Assembly (NCBI GenBank): GCA_964035015.1
Contig: OZ035997.1
Location: 89,838,465 to 89,902,464, forward strand
Source: Corallium rubrum
Lineage: Eukaryota; Cnidaria; Anthozoa; Scleralcyonacea; Coralliidae
DNA length: 64,000 bases
Direction: 5' to 3'
Below the pieces are notes generated by a model. The model ran no database searches. It was not told the origin of the DNA and saw nothing but the letters and a program-made list of their open reading frames with translations. Shown here in pieces: positions 55,501-64,000 of this stretch; within the stretch, counting starts at the first letter, position 1, and the number at the start of each line of letters is the position of its first letter. Made by a program: the position numbers and the translations under genes.

Positions 55501-58278
55501 CAATCTTTGGTCACTTGTTTATCGGAAGTCCTCCCAGCATACAATTCTGATACAAACGTTGGGTACCCAGCAGGAGAAATCCCTAGCAACCCTTTAGCAG
55601 TATTGTGATTTTTATATGACGAAAATGTTGCAGACTGACTTCTAAATGATGTTGGCATTTCAATAAGTAGTTCTGTACAATCAATAATTACACGGGTATT
55701 TGGGTAGGTTTCTTTGAAAGGCTGTGGCATAGTTTGTTGTATATAATCACGTGATGCCCAAATGGGTAGGGCTTTTAACTTGTGATAGAGAAACTCTAAC
55801 CAAGTAGCCCAGGTACGGGAAACATGTGCTTCTGAAATGCCAAATCGGTGAGCAATGTCAACCCCCATAAGACCACAACGTAGGCGAACCATAACCATAA
55901 ACAACTCTTGCTCTGGCGACATTGACCTTTTTCGCCCCAGCTTTTCTTCTGATTCTGCCGAATATTCTACCTTGTTACTCGAACCAGCATAACTTAAGAA
56001 ATTACATGCTGGTTGCAGAAAGTCAAAGAAAACTTTAAATGTTGCATAATTTTGAAAACCAGTGTAGAATTTAAAATTTGTGTCACTGGCAAGTACATGC
56101 TCTATTCGCAGTACACACTGTTCGTATTTAGATGATAACTCATCATATTTTCTTTTTAAAGCTGCATGTTCAGTTTTTAATTTTTCATTGATTAACTCTT
56201 GTGCCTCTATGCCAGTTGTTTGTTGTTCAACTTGTTCAGACTGGGTTGTTTCAGTAGTAGTGTCATTGTCTAAAACATGTTCCCTTACTTTGCTACTGTT
56301 TACAGTTTGTCTACCAGATATTTTAAGGACAGTTGGTAATGCACCAAAGGATTTCTTTCCACCGGGAAAGTGTAAGGAACACACTTTGTGGCTTTTTAAT
56401 GGTTGTCTTTGTATTCCCAATAAATTCAGCCATATTTCCTTTAAGCTCGAATCCAGAGGAAATTTATGGAAGGATAATTCCGGATTTTTTACACTGTTGC
56501 TTCGACAAAGTGGCACACAACAGGTAGTTCCGCACTTTTTACCTTTAGGCACTTTTTCCGTTTCACTTGCCATATTTATCAAAACAGACCGTAAACCAAA
56601 CGGCTCGAAACTTTCCAAAATATACTCGAAACAAGCGAGGTTGCTTTAAATTAGACTCGCGTAAATATGTTGTAGTTAAAAATCTCCAGTAAGACACTTG
56701 AACAGCAGTGAATAGTACTTAAAAGTACTTTTTAAATCTTTTTTGTAACAGCGAAAACCTTTGAAATGTGAAAGCTCGGTATTTCAAACAGCAACTGTTT
56801 TTATTTTTCGCGCCAAACAACCTCAATGTTTTGGTTTGTGAAAAGAACGTTTGATCAAACATGTGTTGTTTCGGGACAGTCAAGTGTGCAAACATTTTTG
56901 TCTCTCAAGTCTCTAGAATTAAATCGATCGCCGAATTTTTCAGGCAAACAATGAGTCACAACGTGTTCCTTATCTTGAAAATAATTTAATGCAGTACTTA
57001 CCTTTATATTGTGAAATATTCCAAAATTTGTGTCTCACTACCTCGGATCGAAGCCATTCCCCGCTTCAGCGACTCTGTACGCCGTGTTGAATATTTCAAC
57101 TACACTCGCTCGTAGAAACCCAAGATTCGGTAGAAATATAAAACAAGACGGACAGATTTGATATAAACTTTAATCGAAGCGAAAATGATAAAACTTTTCT
57201 TCCAATTCTCGTGTGTTTAGCACCTTCCCTCGTTCGAAAAATACAATCGCCATGTTGAAAAATTCTGCCGTGTAACTAAACTACCATGATGCTTTGCAGT
57301 TCTGCAATTGGTCCATTATTAACCTTGTTAAATGCCCCGTGCCCCCGGGGAAATGTGTTGTTAAATAGGCGTATTCCACGGCTATTTCCCCGTTAAAGCC
57401 CCGCTACGCCCCGGGGGTCGGGGGGCCGTAGTTTCAATTGACTGGTGCATTAACAAATATTACTCATGGTTTTGAATTGTTCAGTCATTGTATTAACTCT
57501 CAAACTTCAACTAAAAAGTATTTGGCTTTGGCAGGAGAAATGCACACAGATTTTCATCAAATAATGCTCAAAAGAGAAGCAAAACAAGACTAAGATGCGG
57601 TAACGCGGCAATTGGGCAACACTTCCGGTTTCTTGTTTTCACATGTGGTCGCATTCGCGTTTGTTTACTACGAAAAAACGGGTATTTCTTTAACGTATTT
57701 CGGCAGTTTTACGTTGAGTTGGTCGCTAATAACAGGTAAATATCTTGTTTGGGACACAAAACACCGGTCGCTGGTCGCGTAAGGCAGGTGATCGCTCATT
57801 GCAGGTATATATCAACTACAAATCGTCCGTGCCAGAAAAATTAGTTTGTTTTGTTTGTTTTGTTATAATCACTTTATTACCAAATACGTACTGTACACGT
57901 GAAATTGAAATTAATACGTGTAAGGCTCAAATAATAATATGAATATTTTATAGCACAAAGAGGCCAAAGAGTGGCAATTGTGTATCCATAATTTAATTAT
58001 AAAATAGCTAAATTCATTACACAGAAATTGTGTGTAAAATTTCGTTTTTGAAGTCACTTGTACTGTCGTAGATGTTTACAGGTTTCTAGAAATATCAAAT
58101 GAATATACTTACTATTTCTGGTTAAATTTGTAAGTTTAGTGGTGTTACATGTAAAAACAGCATCATTATCATAAACAAAGCTTTCATTACAGAAATCATC
58201 CATAGCAACAGCAACTCGAAGGTAAAGTAAGATTATGAAATAGACAGTTGATTGTAATTTCATCTTCTTTCTGTCCAT
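31569..58278 (-). CDS. IL-1 receptor-like protein: three Ig domains, TM helix, cytoplasmic TIR
   Basis: Six exons: 58113-58278, 48266-48568, 40662-41009, 36155-36484, 32936-33103 and 31569-32161. All are joined in phase 1 with AG/GT borders and read as 635 residues. Exon 1 has a signal peptide ([16 protein letters not shown]). Exons 2-4 each encode one Ig-like domain: WYKDG then [22 protein letters not shown] and [20 protein letters not shown] and NFSCHL. Exon 5 carries the helix [20 protein letters not shown] (about 401-420) and a basic stop-transfer. Exon 6 is a TIR domain: box 1 YDAFVAF (444-450), box 2 REFIPG (480-485), box 3-like FLKWD, then an acidic tail to 635. Three Ig plus TIR is the IL-1R layout; members of this family recruit death-domain adaptors such as MyD88 through TIR. 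The start could instead be an upstream ATG at 58308 or an internal one at 58263. Ligand and adaptor are unknown. An extra exon in the 9.5-kb first intron cannot be excluded. Confidence 0.88.
33430..33720. mobile_element. MITE of the ATAGATAATGGAAGGG family
   Basis: CCATAGATCATGGAAGGGG at 33436 is inverted near 33690-33720 (AAGTTTCCTATCCAG then TATTATCTATG). A second copy is at 41991-42291. Both contain ACTTGCTATGGTAA. It lies in the receptor intron between the Ig3 and TM exons. Confidence 0.72.
34590..35640. other. repeat-derived stretch in receptor intron, SINE fragment
   Basis: 34610-34690 is a member of the GCATTTCAGGGACT / CATGCCCCCGGAACCCC repeat family. 35185-35270 is a minus-oriented fragment of the 5S-derived SINE (CAACTCTACTCACATG, GGTCACCCATCGAAATG). 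The 165-codon ORF at 35103-35600 runs through these repeats and is not a supported gene. Confidence 0.5.
37100..37950. mobile_element. MITE (TTATTATATGGCT ends) with a second MITE nested beside it
   Basis: TATTATATGACTGGGTTTGA at about 37096 and CAATAGCCATATAATAAATG near 37490-37510 are inverted ends. The block shared with 39310-39750 and 41640-41840 includes GCTGATTGGTTCCCGAGAGG. At 37606-37903 a GTCAATCGAGATATGG-family MITE interrupts the following CTCAGGCAAATACTTTCCCG sequence, which is continuous at 39825-39850. Confidence 0.72.
38845..39005 (+). mobile_element. tRNA-derived SINE
   Basis: A-box-like GTGGTTAAAAGGTCAGAGC and B-box-like GTGGGTTCAATTCCTGCC lie at tRNA spacing. They are followed by a non-tRNA body (GTAGTTGCATTTTTCGCAAC, GGTCCCGG) ending in AT-rich sequence. 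There is no acceptor pairing, so it is not a tRNA gene. Receptor intron. Confidence 0.6.
39300..39880. mobile_element. MITE copy (TTATTATATGGCT ends)
   Basis: The second copy of the 37.1-kb family, here intact at its right side: CTGTACGAAAACCTCATGC then AGGCAAATACTTTCCCGTAC. It serves as the empty-site reference for the nested insertion at 37606-37903. Confidence 0.72.
41587..41983. mobile_element. Harbinger-like MITE inserted in the Polinton left arm
   Basis: Ends AGGCTAGTTTCCACTCAGG (41590) and CTGAGTGGAAACTAGCCT (to 41980) are flanked by TTA on both sides. The uninterrupted target GATGTTAGGATTA is found in inverse in the right arm near 45860. A TTATTATATGGCT-family copy is in turn inserted inside it (about 41620-41835). 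Confidence 0.75.
42617..42779. mobile_element. small MITE with AGATCGTTTTCA ends in the Polinton arm
   Basis: AGATCGTTTTCATCTGACGT and CACGTGAGTGAAAACGATCT are inverted. The right Polinton arm lacks it and reads straight through GAATCTATTGTTTGAGAC, implying a 2-base AT duplication on insertion. Confidence 0.72.
42958..43210 (+). pseudogene. arm-encoded Cys/His-rich ORF, left-arm copy
   Basis: An open frame ending TAG at 43208-43210 encodes a Cys-rich start ([10 protein letters not shown]) followed by an acidic helical part ([20 protein letters not shown]). I recognise the [10 protein letters not shown] block only as recurring in virus-like transposon proteins of aquatic animals. No start is evident upstream and the frame begins after a stop, so it is probably the 3' end of a larger gene. 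The mirror copy is at 45393-45590 on the minus strand. Confidence 0.4.
43965..44090 (+). mobile_element. 5S-derived SINE fragment inside the Polinton interior
   Basis: AAGCCCGGTTAGACGGGG then TTAGTACTTGGATGGATGAC matches the 5S rRNA 3' half and the copies at 2757-3050 and 47215-47460. The body continues CTTGGACTCATGTGAGTAGAG. Confidence 0.72.
44214..44603 (-). CDS. Gln/Pro-rich ORF of the Polinton-like element
   Basis: A 129-codon ORF with no domain I can name. An N-terminal part ([20 protein letters not shown]) leads into a Gln-rich coiled-coil-like stretch (residues about 30-60), then a [13 protein letters not shown] low-complexity segment. It lies downstream of the ATPase-like fragment on the same strand, as expected for co-oriented genes of such an element. 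The end of the frame (after about residue 112) looks frameshifted: the alternative frame runs into an acidic Asp/Glu stretch. The element assignment is by position; function unknown. Confidence 0.4.
   Translation of the reverse strand: MYNAEQLMRDIVQTPAQLTGEKNILYSNQLHRFLTFQQQLQNQQHQIQTNLQTQLLKVIQNLTKTPQKPQKPEPQQPEHLPLDSPSKPSVAKPYFLTPPPTVEYPKPKPLQCRKWLTILILTQMKVTRM
44690..45036 (-). pseudogene. packaging-ATPase-like fragment (frameshifted)
   Basis: The reading contains [20 protein letters not shown] and [17 protein letters not shown], which I associate with the region after Walker B in FtsK/HerA-type genome-packaging ATPases of Polintons and related viruses. The frame then shifts near 44800 and the downstream part ([10 protein letters not shown]) continues in another frame. 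Walker A is absent because the fragment begins at the inverted-arm boundary. It is therefore a broken remnant. The family call is from memory of motif style and needs a profile search. Confidence 0.5.
45393..45600 (-). pseudogene. arm-encoded ORF, right-arm copy
   Basis: The inverse copy of 42958-43210: the same [20 protein letters not shown] core and the same terminal NVSDN before the stop. The segment after CCGCKI has diverged (MNTPVSDY instead of DHPSQHQQD), showing the arms are no longer identical. Confidence 0.4.
45940..46080. repeat. long hairpin in the Polinton right arm
   Basis: Arms TAGATGTTTTGGTGTGTAGT through ATATTTTTACTCG and the inverse ending ACACCAAAACATCTTATAAG surround a GCCGGCTCGTC-containing loop. 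It is absent from the left arm, so it marks a later insertion. Confidence 0.75.
47215..47460 (-). mobile_element. 5S-derived SINE, minus orientation
   Basis: The minus strand reads GGGCTTAGTACTTGGATGGG then TGACCGTCTGGGAA and a body with GTGCTTCGAGGGTTTTAGC and GTCGTATGGCGGCTGCC, shared with 2757-3050. It lies in the receptor intron between Ig1 and Ig2. Confidence 0.72.
47858..48262. repeat. pentanucleotide (AACAC)n / (AACGC)n array beside the Ig1 exon
   Basis: AACAC units fill 47858-47985 and AACGC units about 48117-48198, with mixed units between. A 40-base flank (CCTGACAACACAATGCGACG onward to AAAATAAAGTTAC) occurs twice, at 47987-48024 and 48225-48262. The second copy touches the splice donor of the Ig1 exon at 48266. 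The CVVL and THNTTQ ORFs are artefacts. Confidence 0.93.
48940..49280 (+). pseudogene. Tc1/mariner transposase fragment, internally deleted
   Basis: At 49022 an ATG opens [20 protein letters not shown], a Tc1-type N-terminal helix-turn-helix start. After a stop the frame resumes with [19 protein letters not shown] and [16 protein letters not shown], the DDE-domain FTDES and VMVWAG-like blocks. The middle of the gene and its end are missing; (AT)n replaces the 3' part. Terminal ATTATGCAAATTGCA-like sequence precedes it. It lies in the first receptor intron. Confidence 0.75.
49279..49502. repeat. (AT)n microsatellite with ATAGTATAT variants
   Basis: A long alternating AT tract interrupted at 49365-49376 by TGGTTGGTCCAT, a duplicated piece of the adjacent transposase fragment. 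The AT tract therefore expanded within the transposon copy. Confidence 0.93.
49781..50591. mobile_element. hAT-like element with CAGACCTGCCAAC ends
   Basis: CAGACCTGCCAACTTT at 49788 and GAGTTGGCAGGTCTG near 50571-50585 are inverted ends, with GGGAAAT on both flanks. Inside, 49905-50280 has a GTTTACACGGCC / GTTTACACGACC element. The 83-codon ORF at 49949-50200 ([12 protein letters not shown]) lies in it and is not recognised as a transposase. Confidence 0.65.
50934..52435. mobile_element. non-autonomous hAT element with perfect 8-bp target duplication
   Basis: Element 50942-52427 begins TAGAGATGAGCCGATTA and ends TAATCGGCTCATCTCTA, flanked by GTCAAGAT at 50934-50941 and 52428-52435. Subterminal CCGATTA repeats are abundant at both ends. 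On the minus strand around 51650-51730, one frame reads [14 protein letters not shown], the hAT C-terminal dimerisation motif, so it is a deletion derivative of a transposase-bearing copy. A GGCATTTCAGCGACTTCCG repeat is inserted at 51400-51545. Confidence 0.88.
53052..53302. mobile_element. Harbinger-like MITE nested in the transposon
   Basis: Ends GGCCCCGTTTACACTATTAC (53055) and GTAATAGTGTAAACGGGGCC (to 53299) are a perfect inverted pair, flanked by TAA at 53052-53054 and 53300-53302. The interior has a third inverted copy of CGTACCGT. Confidence 0.9.
54014..55136 (+). pseudogene. YqaJ-type exonuclease protein of the transposon, broken
   Basis: YqaJ/lambda-exonuclease-like domains are PD-(D/E)XK nucleases. 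The product can be followed in three frames: [10 protein letters not shown] (tail of a SWIM-type zinc finger), a helical middle, [18 protein letters not shown] at the start of the nuclease fold, TAIEKYLEQ, then [14 protein letters not shown] (the E-x-K active-site strand). Breaks: a frame change in the A run near 54306-54312, an in-frame TGA at 54673-54675 where Trp is expected, and a deletion with frame change near 54785-54800. That deletion removes the segment that in the family carries the catalytic Asp (ASPDG-like). Without it and with an interrupted frame, it is non-functional. The N-terminal half is also gone: the ORF starts at the arm boundary. Confidence 0.78.
55167..56573 (-). CDS. 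THAP-domain DDE transposase (ISL2EU/Harbinger type), full length
   Basis: One uninterrupted ORF; I take the ATG at 56573 ([15 protein letters not shown]), with an in-frame upstream ATG at 56618 as alternative (483 residues, numbering below). The N-terminal THAP zinc finger has CCVPLC, a FHKFPLD segment, the conserved W in EIWLNLL and HKVCSLHF (about 34-84). A coiled coil ([20 protein letters not shown], 141-160) may dimerise it. A helix-turn-helix follows ([20 protein letters not shown], 251-270), then a DDE_Tnp_4-type catalytic domain with all three acids: D313 in IIDCTE, D388 in MADRGFD, E434 in RVHVERAI. It would cut and paste this element and its non-autonomous relatives. It is the only long intact mobile-element ORF in the window, which suggests recent arrival. 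Confidence 0.92.
   Translation of the reverse strand: MASETEKVPKGKKCGTTCCVPLCRSNSVKNPELSFHKFPLDSSLKEIWLNLLGIQRQPLKSHKVCSLHFPGGKKSFGALPTVLKISGRQTVNSSKVREHVLDNDTTTETTQSEQVEQQTTGIEAQELINEKLKTEHAALKRKYDELSSKYEQCVLRIEHVLASDTNFKFYTGFQNYATFKVFFDFLQPACNFLSYAGSSNKVEYSAESEEKLGRKRSMSPEQELFMVMVRLRCGLMGVDIAHRFGISEAHVSRTWATWLEFLYHKLKALPIWASRDYIQQTMPQPFKETYPNTRVIIDCTELLIEMPTSFRSQSATFSSYKNHNTAKGLLGISPAGYPTFVSELYAGRTSDKQVTKDCGILTLLESGDDIMADRGFDIADDMPAGVGLNIPPFLNGASQLSLSAENDTRTIAALRVHVERAIQRIKSFRIIKNVFPLKMSSDLNKIWVICSYLTLFYPPLLNDKCESE
57600..57810. repeat. Tigger-like terminal fragment
   Basis: GTGGTCGCATTCGCGTTTGT onward to GCAGTTTTACGTTGAGT is shared with 16220-16305, where it lies at the edge of the Tigger/pogo relic. 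Here it continues into GGTCGCTGGTCGCGTAAGGC and CAGGTGATCGCTCATTGCAG, which look like terminal repeats of that family. Confidence 0.5.
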
Positions 58279-60180
58279 AGCAGCACCACAAAAATTGCTC
58301 AAAACCAACCTTTATAAATAAGAAACACATGGCATTGAGGGTTGTTAGTAAAATTTTACCTGTCTCAAAAAGCTGAGGGAGGGTTTGTGAAAGTCAGAAT
58401 AGATCTGTGGTTTATTATTTATTGCTTAGAGATTTCACCTTTGGTATATATATAATATAGTTTACACCCTTCCAAAATAGGCATGCATGCCTTGAAAACA
58501 CTTGTTTGAACTACAAACTATGTGCATGAGCTGATGCATGCCTCATTTGCATGCATGCAATTCCAGTACTTGCATGCATGCATAAATCTTTAAATCTAAA
58601 TAATTTGTGCACTATGTACTACCGATTGCATGCATGCATCCTTAAACTTGCATCTGTTTTAACTACTGTTCCATAGTTAACATTGTTCTCATTATTAAAA
58701 GGCTAAAAAAATGTCCAATTTGACAAAATCATTTGTAAAAATGATAAAATCAAATGTGTCATTAAAAATATATGTTTTAAAAATAATACATACAAAAATA
58801 TATGTTTTAAAACATTCAAAATTTTGCTCAAATGTCCTGTCAGATCGCAAAAAATGCCATTTCAGAAAATTTCAAACATTTTCAGGGAAGCATTAACCCC
58901 CAGGCCTAGAATTGAGGAAATTGGGTTTCATCAACCCACCCACCCACCCACACATACACACATGTTTCTCATTCCATTCATCTACAGAAAACATAGTAGG
59001 TCAATTTCTAGAAGATTAATGTATTGAATATATCCCTCTCTTACAAAAAAAGAACAAACAAAAGAAACTGAGTCATGTTGAATATAAGGGCTGTTGCCAT
59101 GAAGTGTTGATCCAGGTCTTGATCAGAGCTAATGCGAATTACAGATCAGTCTGGCTCATGCTCAGGTCATGCATATTATATATAAACAAAACATTGAACT
59201 GAACAACCAGAATCACACAAGATCACAATGGCATAGTTACGCACTTGTTTATATGCAGTGTAATCAATAGAGCAATATAAGTGTATCTTGACAACCCCCT
59301 CCCGTCCCCCCTAATTTTAGGCCTATCTTAGCCACTAAGCCCCTCTCCCCATATCTTTGAAGATATGGACAATTTAATTTAAAAAGATGTTGAGGATTGT
59401 AGTAAATGGTTTCTTTGATTACATGGAAAACTCACATACATACATAAAATTTCAATGCTGCGAGTCCGTCACTGAAGAGTACAAATACAGTATATATATG
59501 GGAAAATAAAAATATATACCTATAATTAAATTATAGCTCACTTGATTAGCTACTAGATTACTTACTGAAAGCTACTAGATTACTTTCCACGTCAGTTGAA
59601 CATACCTTTGTACCAATATCGTACAATATTTATAGTCATCAAACCCGTGGGATCAGTACGACAACATTGAAGATTGAAGTCAACCAAAATATAAATAATA
59701 AATTACACCTCCGATGGCAATATTAAATTGCGACACTGTTGCATGATCGACAAACAAGTGATCAAAAATAATTAGGCAACCGAATTTAGAATATAATAAC
59801 TTATTCTACGGTTACTTACCGATTAATAACGATACGACACTGGAACCTTCGACTCTTCGTTGTTGATCACGAAAAACATAAAAAAACACACATTGCGCTG
59901 GCTGCAAGGAGTATCGAGTGGCGATTTCCGGTATGCCGTATGCCGTGTGCATCAGCCGGAAGCGTGTTTTCAAATTCCAATGATCAAACAGAAATTTATA
60001 TAAAGCGTCTTTCAGATCGTTTCAGCGGAAATGCGTTCAATATTGGGGGGTAGGGATGATTAAACAGACAGTGATACGACTGATAGAGGTGTATTCTGAC
60101 ATCTGTCTCACTCCCACCAAGTCACGTTTCGTAAAATAGGTCGTGTCTTGCGCACACTGTGATCGGCCCCAATTGTAGTA
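58279..60180. promoter_or_regulatory. receptor upstream region with GCATGC cluster
   Basis: No gene is seen. Within 58481-58640, 200-360 bases upstream of the receptor start on its own strand, five palindromic (T)GCATGCATGC(A) motifs occur at 58481-58490, 58534-58542, 58547-58560, 58571-58583 and 58627-58639. 58850-58900 is a GCCATTTCAG repeat fragment. A 5' untranslated exon could lie in this region but none can be shown. Confidence 0.4.
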
Positions 60181-60187
60181 TTTTAGA

Positions 60188-60356
60188 TAGAGCAAAGTGA
60201 AAAGGTGGTAAACTGTTCTGATTAAATCAGTATATTATATATAATATATATACATAAAAATAGTTTTGATAACGAAATACTGACGTTTTGAGCGTCGCCA
60301 TTTCGTTATCAAAACTATATATATATATATATATATAGTCACCATTTCGTTATCAA

Positions 60357-60408
<52 letters not shown>

Positions 60409-60497
60409 TTGATAACGAAATAGTGACGCTCAAAACGTCAGTATTTCGTTATCAAAACTATTTTTGGCAGTTACCACCTTTTCACTTTGCTCTGTAC
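60188..60497. mobile_element. MITE with AGAGCAAAGTGAAAAGG ends and internal hairpins
   Basis: AGAGCAAAGTGAAAAGGTGG near 60188 and CCACCTTTTCACTTTGCTCT to 60494 are inverted. Inside, TAGTTTTGATAACGAAAT occurs five times in alternating orientation, with AT tracts at 60318-60338 and 60360-60404. Confidence 0.78.
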
Positions 60498-60506
60498 CGT
60501 GTTTAC

Positions 60507-64000
<3,494 letters not shown>

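Larger units (their letters stand above)
52452..57450. mobile_element. ISL2EU/Harbinger-type DNA transposon, about 5.0 kb
   Basis: Termini GCACCAGTCAATTGAAACTA (from 52454) are inverted at 57448, flanked by AT on both sides. A 2-base AT duplication fits ISL2EU. Long inner inverted arms, about 570 bases at 53440-54013 and 56745-57315, are over 95% alike by eye. Between them lie a plus-strand YqaJ-like pseudogene and a minus-strand THAP-DDE transposase, tail to tail. The left side is longer because it holds extra AT-rich sequence and a nested MITE (53055-53299). The THAP-transposase plus YqaJ pairing is, from family knowledge, typical of ISL2EU. It lies in the first receptor intron. Confidence 0.82.

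Noticed and set aside
58481-58640. CRISPR-like regular spacing of GCATGC motifs
   Set aside because: Spacing is irregular, the repeats are too short, and the genome is eukaryotic.

Overview
The window is eukaryotic and AT-rich, with spliced genes (GT...AG introns of hundreds to thousands of bases) embedded in a dense load of DNA transposons, MITEs, SINEs and microsatellites. The gene content (intraflagellar transport, a dynein regulatory complex subunit, mitochondrial ETF-beta, an immunoglobulin/TIR receptor) is animal. The 5S-rRNA-derived SINEs and several repeat motifs resemble those I associate with cnidarian genomes. My best guess is a cnidarian or other early-branching aquatic metazoan; the phylum is inference.

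Layout. (1) 1-312, minus: first 104 codons of a secreted, possibly furin-processed protein running off the left edge. It appears to lie inside an IFT46 intron on the opposite strand. (2) 446-4631, plus: the last four coding exons of IFT46. (3) 6419-13571, minus: a complete six-exon DRC12 (CCDC153) gene, convergent with IFT46. (4) 13982-25544, plus: a complete eight-exon ETFB gene, head-to-head with DRC12 across about 410 bp that contains a decayed duplicate of ETFB exon 1. (5) 25545-31568: a repeat-filled interval with no gene I can support. (6) 31569-58278, minus: a receptor with signal peptide, three Ig-like domains, a transmembrane helix and an IL-1R/Toll-type TIR domain, in six exons all joined in phase 1 and spread over 27 kb. 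(7) 58279-64000: upstream region with a cluster of GCATGC palindromes, MITEs and long microsatellites, ending in a decayed LINE reverse-transcriptase C-terminus on the minus strand.

The receptor introns hold the most interesting mobile DNA. One is a 5.24-kb Polinton/Maverick-like remnant (41398-46637) with a perfect 6-bp target duplication, AG-starting termini, very long inverted arms and a broken packaging-ATPase-like fragment. Another is a 5.0-kb ISL2EU/Harbinger-type transposon (52454-57448) with a full-length THAP-DDE transposase and a broken YqaJ-nuclease partner. A non-autonomous hAT element (50942-52427) has a perfect 8-bp target duplication. Many smaller families (Harbinger-like with TTA/TAA duplications, hAT-like, TA-duplicating) recur through the introns, and several are nested so that their insertion order can be read.

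Functionally, IFT46 and DRC12 are both motile-cilium genes lying next to each other. ETFB is mitochondrial housekeeping and shares a probable bidirectional promoter with DRC12. The Ig-TIR receptor is the only immune-type gene.
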